From assembly GCF_037975245.1 (NCBI RefSeq), contig NC_092568.1, positions 31,139,501-31,203,500 on the forward strand: a stretch of 64,000 nt of DNA. Reading direction: 5' to 3'. The notes beneath the pieces are model-generated. The model was not told where the DNA came from, did no database searches, and saw only the letters and a list, made by a program, of their open reading frames with translations. The stretch is from Apostichopus japonicus (taxonomy: Eukaryota > Echinodermata > Holothuroidea > Aspidochirotida > Stichopodidae). Numbering within the stretch: position 1 is the stretch's first letter; every line of letters starts with the position of its first letter. The translations under genes and the position numbers were made by a program. Below are positions 27,677 to 40,782 of this stretch, one piece after another.

Positions 27677-30600
27677 ATGAATATTCTGACGAAAATTCAG
27701 CAGTCTGCATTAAAGGGAACTGGGTATAGATTGGTTTTGCAGCACTCATTCAGATCATCACAAGCTGTTTCGATTATGGTAAGTCTCATCAACATTGTCT
27801 GAGGGAACAATTGAGTGTTTCAATTTTGTGTGGTAATTTCCAGCTCTGCAATGTAATATTGGGAAATACGAATCTATGTACAAATAGATTACTGTGTACA
27901 AAAGCTGTTGGCTTCTCTGAATCTTCCAATTTGTGAAAGTAGTACATATTGAGCATGCTGTTAGAATTACCATTAGTTAAAGTTTCTAGCTCAAAACCAT
28001 AAAAGTCTGCTCCTGGCAGTTAAGGGAAGGTTTTATAAAGGTTATTCCAAGTCGCATGTGATCACTTTAATTACATACCATTAAGTTAGCTCAGTATCTA
28101 AACATACTGTTGACCACTTGGAAAGTATTAAGCAGTGGCAGATTAAAAAGAGCAATCTACAGATCGTATTGAGGTATGTGAAGTGGCAATGGTGGTGACC
28201 ACCATAAGCTGATGTCAAGGGTGATGTAATTGCTTCAACAAATAGCACTGACTATATAATTATTCCAGCAGGTGACATGTTATTGGGCTCTGATGAAATG
28301 TCACGAGTCGACTGTAGTTTCCAAAAGTACATTGTTTAAAGCAAAGCTGTATATAATACAACAACATGTCAATTAATTGTGCATGAAAAGAAGAGAGATT
28401 AAAGAGAAACAAATCTTTGTACCTGTTTTCTATTTGGTCCAGTGTCATATTTAAACATTACAGCCACTGAAAGGTTTATGCATATATTGTAAGATCAAAG
28501 GGGAGAGATAAAATATCACACCACTCAGCCAAACCTCGTCTCCCATGCAGGAAGAGTCATTCAATTAATAGCATTGAAGGGATACAGTACTAATTAATTG
28601 TAGGCAACACAAACTGGCATCCAGCATTCAACTTAATCATGTGAGACTATATATGACCCTGATCATTCAAATTATCATCAGCAGGTGTGATAGATGAAAG
28701 ATGCTCCTTGTTGGATGCACAAGGGTTCTAGTCAGCAAACTTATTTACAGTCTACAAATGGATCATTCAGGCATTGTGTTTCTTGTCATCCCTTATTGGT
28801 TATATGTACAGTAGTGTGTTTGTTCATGAATTTGCGTGTATGCATGTGTGTGAGACCAATATCTGAAAAATAACAAAGCTGCTAGTGATTTATATGGAAG
28901 CACCTTCAATCAAAATGGAGTGGTCATTGCCTTTGTTTCATAGAGGTGACCCCAATCATCTGCAACCGTTGCAGTAGCTATTGAAGGAAAAATTTACACG
29001 GTTGCTATGGCAGAAGGGTCAGAGGTTACGCCCACGCAAAGTGAACATCTTGTACAAGTAGAGGTCAAAGGTGAAGAAGGTACTGTCTGTAAAGAGGTAT
29101 TGTACATCTCACTTCCTACTGGAGAAGAGCAGGACCCACAATCTCCAGAATTTCAGAAGAAAATACTTGAAGCTTTGAACAAATCACAGAAGCAAAAGGT
29201 ATGTTAAGATATATTTTGAGATGAAATTTATTTTTACAGTTTTAAATAATTTTATGTATCGATGCTGCCCTGCATATCTCATTACCTCTTTAAGTTTCTA
29301 AAGAAGAAAAATAAGAGTTCTCAACTGTCATTAACATTTTGTAGGTAAGCTTCACTAACTCTTTTGTTTGCACTCACCTAGTACATTTTATTCATTGAAG
29401 TGAATCTAGGATATTGCCAAAGGATTGAAAATAGTCAAATCTAAGATTTAATATGCTATACTACCTGAGACATAAACTTGCCTATGTAGTGTGTATCCTA
29501 ATCAAGTTCTGGGTATAACTTATACTTATAGATATATTGCCTAAGATTAAGAAAGATTGAAAATAGTCAAATCTAAGATTTAATATGCTATACTACCTGA
29601 GACATAAATTTGCCTATGTAGTGTGTATCCTAATCAAGTTCTGGGTATAACTTATACTTATAGATATTGCCTAAGGTTAAGAAAGATTGAAAATAGTCAA
29701 ATCTAAGATTTAATATGCTATACTACCTGAGACATAAATTTGCCTATGTAGTGTGTATCCTAATCAAGTTCTGGGTATAACTTATACTTATAGATATTGC
29801 CTAAGGTTAAGAAAGATTGAAAATAGTCAAATCTAAGATTTAATATGCTATACTACCTGAGACATAAATTTGCCGATGTAGTGTGTATCCTAATCAAGTT
29901 CTGGGTATAACTTATTACTTATAGATATTGCCTAAGGTTAAGAAAGATTGAAAATAGTCAAATCTAAGATTTAATATGCTATACTACCTGAGACATAAAT
30001 TTGCCGATGTAGTGTGTATCCTAATCAAGTTCTGGGTATAACTTATACTTATAGATATTGCCTAAGGTTAAGAAAGATTGAAAATAGTCAAATCTAAGAT
30101 TTAATATGCTATACTACCTGAGACATAAATTTGCCTATGTAGTATGTATCCTAATCAAGTTCTGGGTATAACTTATACTTATAGATATTGCCTAAGGTTA
30201 AGAAAGATTGAAATAGTCAAATCTAACATTTAATATGCTATACTACCTGAGACATAAATTTGCCTATGTAGTGTGTATCCTAATCAAGTTCTGGGTATAA
30301 CTTATTACTTATAGATATTGCCTAAGGTTAAGAAAGATTGAAATAGTCAAATCTAACATTTAATATGCTATACTACCTAAGACATAAATTTGCCTATGTA
30401 GTGTGTATCCTAATCAAGTTCTGGGTATAACTTATTACTTATAGATATTGCCTAAGGTTAAGAAAGATTGAAAATAGTCAAATCTAAGATTTAATATGCT
30501 ATACTACCTGAGACATAAACTTGCCTATGTAGTGTGTATCCTAATCAAGTTATGTGTATAACTTATACTTATAAGTGCAATTAATGTTTTTGCAAGCTTC

Positions 30601-33600
30601 CTGTAAAGAAATGAATGAAGTGACTTGAGTCAGTGATTCACTTGGGTTACAAAAAATACCAGCAGTGACCCTCATTGGACATCATGGGAAAGACAATTTG
30701 AAGCTATAGCATAGAACATTTGCCTCTTTGATTGAAGAAGTACTGAGACCTAGATCAATCGTGAAAGTAGTACCACACTATTTAGTTATTCAGTACTATC
30801 GTTGCATTTAATATATCTTGACTAACAGATTACCAATGCATTAGTATGATTAATTTGAGTAAAACTAAGTATTTTAAATTATTCATTTCTTTCATTTCAA
30901 GTATATCTGTTTCTTAATGTGCAATCATGATGGTTTGCTTTCATCTTCAGGCAGCTGAATCTGTTCTGCCTGATGAGAAGGTCCTCCTACGTCCACTAGC
31001 AGGCAGACGCAGGAAGAGACACCTAGAGGATGACAGTAGTCCGAGCAGAGAATACCGCCGAGGCCCGCACAGCAGCCTCTTTGAGGATGACAGCAAGAAA
31101 AGATCAAACAAGTTTTACAAAAGGAGGTTGAGTTTGTTTAAAAAGGTGAGCCCCACCTCACCCTCTTCCCGCCACCCATATTCCCAGAGAATCCTGAGAA
31201 TCTAACACCATTTACACAGAAATGTCAGTAAGTTTAATAGGCCAAAGACAGTGACATGGGTCCATTAAAGATGGTACTGTCATACATCATTCATTGTTAC
31301 ATATATTTAGTTTTGGTGAAATTTTGTTGTATTAATTTCAACTGGTTTACATCCGGAAACACGTCATGTATTTCTCCCTTTCACAACCGTTTCAATTTTT
31401 TCTTCAGATTGTTTTCCTTAAATTACTTGTGTATACAAAATTTGATCTCAGTTGTGTTTAAGGATAAATTTATTTGTGTAATTACAGAGTCGATTCCCTT
31501 ATTTGGATGTCCTTGCTGAAATTTATCGAGCATGTTCGTCTTATTTCTGTCTGCGCTCTGGTTTAATAAAAAATTGGGATTATCTCTTAGCGTGTGCCAA
31601 ACATTTTATCGAATGAAAATGTTACCCGAAGAAACATTCTTTTCTTTTGTAAATGCTCAGCAGAAACATTCACAAGCTTTAAAAAGGCAAATAGCTATTT
31701 TGATACTAATTCGCTGAGATTCTCCCCGTTCCCATAGTAACATGTATTAATTAATTTCTGTAAAATATCCTGTATATACCAGATATGTTACCATCCGCCT
31801 CTCTCTCTTTCTTCTTCCTAGGCTGCTGAGCTTACTACCATATCAGGTGCTTCTGTCAAGGTTACAGTTGACTATACAGACAGAGTGTATCTGTATGGCA
31901 CAGGAAAATACAAAAATGCTCAACTTTTGCAGGTCTCAAGTTAATTTTGAAGAAACTTATATGGTTGAAATGCTGTATTTTTGATAAACGTGCTCGATAT
32001 GTATTTAAGAACGTAACACTATGAGGGGCGTGGATCAACTCATTCTGTGATACATCAGCTTTTTCACTAATAGAAGAGGTTTTGATGGAAATTTGCAAGG
32101 GTTAGGGATGTGCACTAACCCCTGGATCCATGCCTTGCAGTTAAAATAAAAGCCATTCTACAAATTTATTGTGAATCAAAGAGATTATTATGAGATGTGA
32201 AATTTATATCATTTATATTTTTTATTATTTTTCAATAATAGTTCACTTATTGGCCGGCAGTTATTAAGAGGTGAATTCTGTTAAGTGGAGCGTTTCTTGA
32301 TGTCATAGTTACTTGAAAATGACCTTGATTAGCTTGTGTTAGGGTTATGATTGCCACAAACTTATGAATGCAAGTAGCCTAGTTATTCCAAACTTGACAA
32401 AATGCTTTTACACATTTGCTTCAAGTTTTAGAAAATTTATGGTCATTTTAGCAAAGTTTGTATCACTCTATGGTCACATCATATACATTCCTACTTGTTC
32501 ACAAACTTCACTTGTTTATTGTTAATTTGTTAAAGAAGAACAAAATGGTTCCATACTCTCTGTAGTTGAGGCCTGATGAAATACATCCGTTGAAACAATG
32601 GTATTGTATTTACTTGTCTCATGTGGAATTCACTTTTACTAAACCTCTCAACATGGCTTAAATTAGACCTTGAGCAGAGCTTTGTAAAACCAATAGTAAA
32701 GGACTGTATATGAGTTTAGATGCTGTAACATATGAATGATAATTGTGTATGAAATAATTATTAAGTTTTTCATTATTTGTACGAAGGTGGAGTGTTGTTG
32801 TGTATCTATGTGTGTTTGAGTGGGTTGGGGAGTGGGGGAAGGGGATAAGTGTACAGTCGAAAATTGACTGTGCCTGGACAAGGGAGGAGATTTGCTGTCA
32901 GTGCTATCAATTACATCAATTCCTATGAGAGAAAAAAAAAGGGGAAAAATTAATTTTTAAATAAATAAAATATAATATAATAAATATATTATAAATATAA
33001 TAAATATAAGTTGGATATTCTCATACTCTACCGTTATAGTTAGTTGTTTTTACGAAAATCTGTGTCTCATTAAATCTGATCACTTACTGTAAATTCTTCT
33101 CAGATAACCTCAATATGCTAGGAAGGTTGTGAAATGGTCACATGGAGTTTGGTTTCTCTCTGGATTACATATTTCCTTTAAATGCCACTAGTTACATCTA
33201 TTTTACTGAATGCTAAAGTATGATAACATTGAAATTGGGTACTGTCATCTTGTTCTGAATAGTGATTATTTTGTGATTAATTTCGTAAAGTTTTTTAAAC
33301 TTGAAAGACAATGGCCAGTTGTTAGTTCAAGATGGTTGGATTTTTTTTCAACCATCAATAACAGAAGCTAACAGTAATTAATAATTTGTTTGAAAGAAGT
33401 TGAAGAATGTATTACAGCTCCAGTTTAAGGTACAGCAGTACAAACTTTTCCAATGTAGAAGTTTCCAATTTGATAGTCAGTATTCCATAATACTGTCTAC
33501 TGTCTATCTACCCTTCCCCAGCATTCCCTTCTTTGTAATTTCTTCTAAGCAGGGCAAAATCTACCTGCATATTTTTTGTCAATGCATTTCATGTAATGGG

Positions 33601-36600
33601 TATGTTGAAAATGAAGTTTTTATCTGCTTGTGTTTTTCTTTCTCTTCATGTAGGGTGATCGCATTGAAAAAGATGGGTTTGGAGATATTACAGTGCCTGC
33701 TGGGAAATACTATGGAGCCAATACAGCACGCTCTCTCATCAACTTTGACATCGGAGGAGAGAAGGAAACAATGCCTGTAAGTAAAACTTCCCAACTCAGA
33801 GGATAACAAATTTTGTTCTTGTACAAAATTGTGATTACATTGATGTGGGTCTATTAGCTTTAATCTGTCACTTCTGTGTTCATTACCGTACTCTTCTTAC
33901 ATGTGGAGACACCAACAAAATCACACAATGCGACAAAAATTTTGAATCACATTTTAATTGTATTGCTCTTTGTTTTTGGAAGCAGTTATTAGCAAGCCGT
34001 GGACTACAATTTTCAACTTTTCAATGGAGAGGCAATTACACATGGAGCATTTACCAAATATGTGTCCACAAGTCAATTTGTATGTTCCGTCACGATGAAA
34101 ATGATTGCAAGAGTCCATAGCAGAAAGTCCGTACGTGAAAAGCTTTCCTTTTCAATGAAGAGAGGTTTTTGGTGATGAGTTTAGGTACAAACATTACATA
34201 GTCTTCGAGTGATTTATTCTCTTCTGTGCTTGCTGTATCACTTTTAGAATCCCTAAAAGCATGATATGAAACGCTGGCAAGTCTTGCCTGGAAGTTTTCA
34301 CTACGCTCCCTTTAATAATCTGTTGACCTTAAGGGGCCTGTGTCATTGCCTCATCTTCCTATTTCATAATCCAACACTTTTGGTGATAGTCATCCTTTAA
34401 ACACTATAAATAAAGTGAGCCAAAAAATGTTATTTCGATGTTTAAGAGCTCAACATGAATGGAAATGCAACAGGGCTAATTGACCGATGCAGTTCAACTG
34501 ACAAGCTAGAATGGTAAAAAGTTTCACACTAATGTTAATAACTGCCCTCACCTATCTAATAGCTACCCATGATCAGAGCATTTGGAATCTTGAAGCGCTG
34601 TGCAGCAGAGGTCAACAAAGGGTATGGATTGGAGGAGGAGAAAGCTAACAGCATAATCGCAGCTGCAGACCAGGTAGGCAACTCTAATACATCAATATCT
34701 GACATGGGTAGTACATTACAATAGCCAGACTTATCATACCATTAACTTGAGGTCGCAGATTGAGGTTACAGATTAAGGTCGCTGACGTCACACACAAATA
34801 GACATCGTTCTTCGTTTATAGGCACTGTCATTAATGTTCACAACAAGAACTTCACGAGGTGGGGGGGTGGCCGTTCCACTTATTTGCGCTGTTGGAGCTA
34901 GTTAGTGCATATTTTGTTTAGACTGCATATAACTGTTGTATATAATCAATGTTTTTGTATTTTGTATCATTCATTGTATCAATGTTCTTTGTATTTTGTA
35001 TCATTCATTGTATTGCTCACCGCAGATATGTTATTTCCTTCTGGTATTCAATAAAGTTGACTTACTTACAAGTATATCATTAATGAGTTTGGAGTACAAT
35101 TACAACTCTACTTGATTTGAGTACAAGTATGAGTACCAGGCTCTAAGTGCAAATGTGAGTACTTAATGTTGCACTAAGTGCCAGCACTGGATGTCCAAAT
35201 GCCCAGAGTATGAGTCGTCGAGTAGAAATCCATGTGGGGACTACGGGTATGTGTAATTATGCCAGCAATACGAGTACAAACTCATTGTACAAGTGTAGAA
35301 GAATTTTGAGTCTCATTCAAAATTTATCCACAGGTAAAGTATTTTCAGCAGGTTGCTTGGTCTGGTTTAAAGTATTCAAGGATATGGCAGTTTTTTATTG
35401 CAATATATAAGAAAAAAGCATTATTCCTATTGTTGTGTTTAGACTTCATTTTTCCCACCTATTTTTGCAAAATGTCTTTCATTGGAATAAAGAATCTGTT
35501 CAGGTTTGATACCGTCATCAATCATCACTCTTCAAAATTTGTTAGAGTGATTCTTAAAATTGAAACCCTCATTTCCAGCATCGCAGTAAGGACTGAAACA
35601 TTTCACCAATTTTTGCCTTCAGGTTATTGATGGGACATTAGACGATAATTTCCCACTGGTTGTCTGGCAGACTGGATCTGGAACCCAGACTAATATGAAT
35701 GTTAATGAGGTGATAGGAAACAAGGCCATTGAGCTTATGGGAGGAGTGGTTGGATCCAAGAGACCTGTCCATCCAAATGATGATGTCAATAAAGGCCAGG
35801 TAATAATAGTCAAAAAATGTAATTAACAAAAATTGAGTTTTTTTATCATTCTATAAATCGTAGGTTAGAAAATAAACTGCAAAAAACACTATTACCACAA
35901 GACAGTAATATTGACTAGGTTCAAGAAATTAACTTCAACCTTTACCTTTGTTAAATAAAATAAACAAACAGTATTTTGAGATATTTAATGTTAGAAATTA
36001 AGATTTCACCGATAGAAAGATTTACCTAATGCTTCTTTAGACAATTAGATGTTGCCACAATAGTATGAACCATACATTCAGAGTAACACATAGTGGTATC
36101 CAGTTAGTTGTTCTTTTATTTATTTATTTATTCATTGATTTATATTCATTCGACGTTCATTCATTCATTCATTCATGTGGTTGTTTATTCATGTGTTTGT
36201 TCGTTTATTTTTCCCCTACAGAGCTCTAATGACACCTTCCCCACTGCCATGCATATTGCTGTCGCAACAGAGGTCCATAAATGTCTTCTTCCCGGATTGC
36301 AACAGCTCTGCGATGCCCTGGCTACCAAACAGGAGGAATTTAAAGATATTATTAAAATTGCTAGAACCCACACACAGGTAAGTGGAAACATTTGCATATG
36401 TATTTGCTATCTTGCAGTTTGTAATTTTAAATGTAGCTTTTATCTGCATTTTCATGTCATTTTAGTATTAAAGCAAGACCTCTTTTCAGTCTGTAGTATT
36501 CTGCAATATCAGTTTGTAGGAAGGATTTAAAGTGAAAAATATTATGCATTGGACTTGGTATAACAATTGAACTGTTTTAAGAGCTAAGTATGAATTGATT

Positions 36601-39600
36601 TTAAGTTTCCTTTTAATCATTAAACTGAAAAATAAGCTAGATAGACAATTAAATATTTGAGTAATGACATGTGATCTATCAACAACAGTATTAGAAGTGT
36701 ATCATGTTGTACGTTGGAGACCAAAGGTAACCTTTTCTCTTTCCACTATTTGGAAGCAAACATTTCTACTCAAAGCGATAAACTCTGATCAGTTATTGAA
36801 ATCATTGATCAGTCTCAAATTTAATAATTCTGAACATTGAAAAATATATTTCATGTTTGCATATGAACAATTGCTATCCGTTTTTCTGCAATATTCATGA
36901 ATAATAATAATTTACAGCCACTTGGGACAATTTTCCTAATGATATATACCACTCTATGCTGTCCTCCAATACCATGCTTTCAAAGCACTTGTACAGACAG
37001 TATGAAGTTATGAACAGTTCCTCTGAGAGAAAAATGATATCCATACTGTTCGTACTGTCATTGTAAGTGCTTTGAAGCATGTCATGGAAATACAGAAAAT
37101 ATTGTCCCAACTGGGTGATGTTATTGCATTGTAAGTACTTGATCCTGTTGTGAATAGTGACTGTCAACAACTGAATATATTAAACTGAATATTTTGGGTT
37201 TCTTCCCATTCTTGTGTTTTTATTTAGGATGCTGTTCCCATGACCTTGGGCCAGGAGTTTAGTGGCTACAAGACCCAAATTGAGAATGGCATCAAGAGAG
37301 TGGAGAGATGTCTGCCCAGTGTCTATGCTTTAGCCGCAGGTATTTATTAATATTTTTTATTAATATTATTAATTAATAAATTAATTATTAAAAAAATTAA
37401 TAACATTATTAATATTATTAATAATAGATTGCAGTTTCAATGATTCCGGTCTTTCATCAGATACATCAGTTAGTAAAACATTCTATCAAAGCAATGTATA
37501 TTTTCTATCAGAGGAGTAATGAAAATAATTGGTAGTCACTAGTTTGCCTGTCAGTGACATAGACCAGTAGGATATGCTGATTCATTAATGGGTGTGAAGA
37601 CTCACGCACAAAGAAACGTCTCATGCTGGTAATCTGACCTAGTTTCGAATGAGGTGTAACAGAAGTGTTAGACACCACCATCGATCCCAGAAAATACACA
37701 CACAGCTTGCTACCGTCGGTAATTAGACACTAGTGTCCAGTCAATACATACAGCTACGGTCAATACCCACAACACAGTGAACATGCAGCCATGGACATAT
37801 ATATGCAAATATACTTATGCTTATGCTTATAGCCATATGATTGTAACTCTAAACTTGCAGTTAGTCTTAGCAGACACTGAGCATTTTCAACACAAGTGAA
37901 GATGATGGACTTACATGAAAACTATCTAGAATCTTGTACTTAATTTGAAACTACAAAAAGAAGTTTAAAAGAATGGTGAATGTTCTCAGTTTGCATTCTT
38001 GTTCCTTTCCTTCACGTTCCATATCCACCTTGTCAGTGAAGATTGCATGCATTGGTCCCAAATGTTAGAACATTGATGCCCAGTGTCAGTGAGGTCAAAC
38101 TATCTGAACATATAAAAAAAAGGACAAGATGGGGAAAAAAAGCCTCTTTTGATTGCCACTAAATTCAAATATTTTCATAAGCCTAATGAGCTATGATTTG
38201 CTTATCCTTTGAATGACTTTAATTGGGGATAATGATTTTACCTTCAAATTAAACCAAAACTAGAAACTTCCTCTTGCAGGTGGTACAGCTGTTGGTACAG
38301 GCTTGAATACAAGGAAAGGCTTTGCTGAAAAAATAGCTGCTAGCATCGCTGCTTTCACAGGTAAGAAATTGAACACTTTTCATTGTTTGTTAGAGCTTAA
38401 TGCAACAAATTCTACAGATTTGGGCTCCAGTTATGAACTGACATATTTAAAAAGCACTAATTGCCAAAAGGTTGGGAAACATTTTTGAAAGTGACTTTTT
38501 GGTATAAAGTTTGGTTTCTCTCTCATTCTCAATTGATCCATGAAGGAAGCCTGTTTCAATTCTAAAGTGAAGACATTCTTAGAGGTAAATCCAAATTGTG
38601 AAGCTTAATGACTTAAAATTTGGTGCTTCTTAAGTTGGATATTGTTTTAATATAATAACTGTAGATAATAACATGTTGCAACATAAATGCAGTTTATAGC
38701 AGTTAGTAATCAAAGCAAGATTTTATATTGGATGGTACCCTAACATGCTTTCTATTATATCTCTAGATCTGCCATTTATTACGGCACCTAATAAGTTTGA
38801 GGCTCTGGCTGCCCACGATGCAATGGTGGAACTCCACGGTGCGTTAAATGTGGTGGCCTGCAGCATCATGAAGGTTGCCAACGATATACGCTTCCTTGGA
38901 TCTGGTCCGAGGTGTGGACTCGGAGAACTACAGCTGCCAGCTAATGAACCAGGGAGCAGCATTATGCCTGGTGAGTCTCACAGGAAATGTTAGATTGGTT
39001 ATGGTAATCTTCGGGTTGGATTCAAAGATTGCGAGGAAACCTCAAAGCTTCTCCTTAACTGCTTTGCTCTGGTTTGTCTGAAAGTTTCTCACTTTCAAAT
39101 TACTTTGTTTCATATGTAAGTGTCAAATTAGGTTTTTACGTCACAAGTTTGATAGCTACTTTGACTGAACTTGAAATTTGTTAAATGTGTATTGTGCCTC
39201 CACCACCATCCTGATTTTGAGTACCCAATGTTGTTCATTTCATAAGAGGCAATAAGCTTAAACCCTAAACGTTATCTCTGAAAGTACTTGTCCAACAAGG
39301 TTGGTTAGTACCAGTTTACATTGCTTATATACTCATATACCGTCGCTTGTGATAACAGATAACATGCATTCAGTTATCTCCCACCAGCACAAATGCAGAT
39401 TCTACTTGCATACCTCCACCTGCCTCCCCCACCCCCCCTCCCCCTCGCATGTTATATCTGAACCTTTCAGAGGCATCACTGAAGGTAATCATCTATATCC
39501 TGACAATGGTTGCTGCTCAGGAAACTGCCGTTTCTATATTTGCTTCATGAGACAGATCCCACTTGCATGCTTCATCCAGCCTCCCCCCTCCCCCTCCCTT

Positions 39601-40665
39601 ATTATGTCCGAACCTATCAGGTGGCTTCACTGAAGGTAACCATCTATTTCCTGTCTTTAAGGTAAGGTAAACCCAACCCAGTGTGAAGCTGTGACGATGG
39701 TTGCTGCCCAGGTGATGGGGAATCAAAATGCCGTTTCTGTAGCTGCCAGTAATGGACACTTTGAGCTCAACGTCTTCAAACCGATGATAGCTGCTAATGT
39801 CCTACAGTCCATCAGACTCATTGGTGACGCCTGCAGATCCTTCACCAAGAACTGCGTCGAGGGCATCCAACCCAACGTAACCCGCATCAGCAAGTTAGTA
39901 AAACTTATCTGAGATAACCTATTATGAATAAACAGATGCCTATAGTTTTCTCATTATTTGGGTGAAAGGATGCAAGGTGTCCAGTCCATTTAATCATATT
40001 CCTTTAAAAAAAAAATTTATGATATTTTTTTTTATTGATATCAGCTTTCAATAACCACACTGAATGGAAATAAGATGTACTGCTTGTTCTTCCTTCAAAA
40101 GTTTATGAGGAGCCATTTTCTACAAATTGTGTATATTTCTTACAAAGTTTATTGTACTTTTGAATGTTAATCATGGAGAGTGCTTCTTTTGCCTATCACA
40201 AGATTGCGTTTGTGGGGAATTAAATGATTGATGTAATCATCAATGTTGTTTAAAGCCAATTCAGGTTTTTGTTAATGTAAAATTTCCAATTTTTTCGTTA
40301 TAGTCAATCAACTTTATCCCATCTCATATTCATTAAATGTGGGAATTAAATTAACAAAACTTTTTGTGAATGAATAATGAATCCAGGCTGCATTTTTCCT
40401 TGCTTACTCCCATTTGAAATTCAACTATCAAAATTTCCTCCAACTCTCAATTTCATGTTTGTTTCCCCCCAGATATGTTGAGGAATCATTGATGTTAGTG
40501 ACAGCTCTGAATCACCGCATCGGATACGACAAAGCCAGCAAGATAGCCAAGCTAGCCCATGAAGAGAGTCTGACATTGAAGCAAGCCACCTTAAAACTGG
40601 AGATTTTATCAGCTGAAGAGTTTGATGAAATTGTTCAGCCCAGTAAGATGCTGGGTCCAAGCTAA
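27677..40665 (+). CDS. FH: Fumarate hydratase (fumarase), 10 exons
   Basis: It interconverts fumarate and malate in the TCA cycle. Exons: 27677-27778, 33654-33776, 34563-34673, 35623-35799, 36222-36377, 37228-37339, 38280-38360, 38767-38970, 39662-39893, 40473-40665. All junctions are GT-AG and in phase, giving 496 aa (human 510). Exon 1 encodes a basic 34-aa leader ([19 protein letters not shown]) typical of matrix import and ends in ATG|GTAAGT. The class II signature GSSIMPGKVNP lies at about 350-360 and the catalytic-His motif ARTHTQ at 218-223. [13 protein letters not shown] and HPNDDVNK carry further active-site and B-site residues. The start codon was chosen because it opens the only frame that reaches a phase-0 donor matching exon 2. 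Intron 1 (5.9 kb) hosts a second gene. Confidence 0.97.
29007..31944 (+). CDS. Divergent SRF-type MADS-domain-like protein, nested in FH intron 1
   Basis: Three exons (29007-29198, 30951-31145, 31822-31944) join at phase-0 GT-AG introns to give 169 aa. Residues 1-64 are acidic and unrecognised. A basic RRRKRH at 83-88 could be a nuclear signal. From 113 onward the protein aligns by eye with the C-terminal half of a MADS box: [11 protein letters not shown] (119-129) against SRF FSKRKTGIMKK, then [16 protein letters not shown] against AYELSTLTGTQVLLLV, then VYLYGTGKY against VYTFATRKL. The canonical MADS N-terminus (RxKIxxxxI) is replaced by an acidic stretch ([11 protein letters not shown]), so DNA binding may differ or be lost. 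Exon 3 could splice on at CAG|GTCTCA rather than stop at 31942-31944. A DNA-binding role is inference. Confidence 0.66.
29424..30575 (+). repeat. 130-bp minisatellite, nine copies
   Basis: Copies begin near 29424, 29556, 29686, 29816, 29947, 30077, 30207, 30337 and 30467 with ATTGAAAATAGTCAAATC and are nearly identical. The array fills intron 1 of the MADS-like gene. Low divergence points to recent expansion. Confidence 0.92.
32145..32150 (+). promoter_or_regulatory. Candidate polyadenylation signal of the MADS-like gene
   Basis: AATAAA lies about 200 bp after the stop at 31944. If used, it would end the nested transcript well before FH exon 2. Confidence 0.45.
34860..35070 (+). repeat. Probable LINE/SINE 3' fragment in FH intron 3
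   Basis: Two copies of TTTGTATCATTCATTGTAT are followed by TTCAATAAAGTTGACTTACTTAC, a tail style seen in non-LTR retroposons. A degenerate GAGTAC-rich stretch follows to about 35300. Confidence 0.45.
36112..36178. repeat. TTTA/TTCA simple repeat before FH exon 5
   Basis: Runs of TTTA and TTCA tetranucleotides lie about 45 bp before the exon 5 acceptor. They may extend its pyrimidine-rich context. Confidence 0.7.
37585..37800 (+). mobile_element. TTAA-flanked MITE, copy 2, 3' truncated
   Basis: It begins TTAATGGGTGTGAAGACTC and tracks copy 1 for about 215 bp through CACAACACAGTG, then stops without the right inverted repeat. It lies in FH intron 6. Confidence 0.72.
39395..39545 (+). repeat. 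Decayed tandem copy of the FH intron 8 end and exon 9 start
   Basis: GACAATGGTTGCTGCTCAGG and TGCCGTTTCTAT here mirror exon 9 (GACGATGGTTGCTGCCCAGG, TGCCGTTTCTGT). The preceding C-rich tract and CACTGAAGGTAA(T/C)CATCTAT match the bases before exon 9. Part of the exon is missing, so it is a non-functional duplicate about 190 bp upstream of the real exon. Confidence 0.75.
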
Positions 40666-40776
40666 TCATAAAGTCATTGAAAAAGTTATCTGAGGGGGAA
40701 AGGGGCGGGATTGGTTGGGACTCCATACTCCCCCCCCCCCAAGGATTGTATTCGACAGTTACTGAAATCTTTTTTA

Positions 40777-40782
40777 AATAAA
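40777..40782 (+). promoter_or_regulatory. FH polyadenylation signal
   Basis: AATAAA lies 112 bp after the FH stop codon. Confidence 0.65.

Noticed and set aside
36108-36530. 140-aa frame spanning FH exon 5
   Set aside because: Only 36222-36377 is exon. The flanks are simple repeat and intron read through.
39301-39633. 110-aa plus-strand frame in FH intron 8
   Set aside because: It runs through the C-rich tract and the decayed exon 9 copy. It is not a separate exon.
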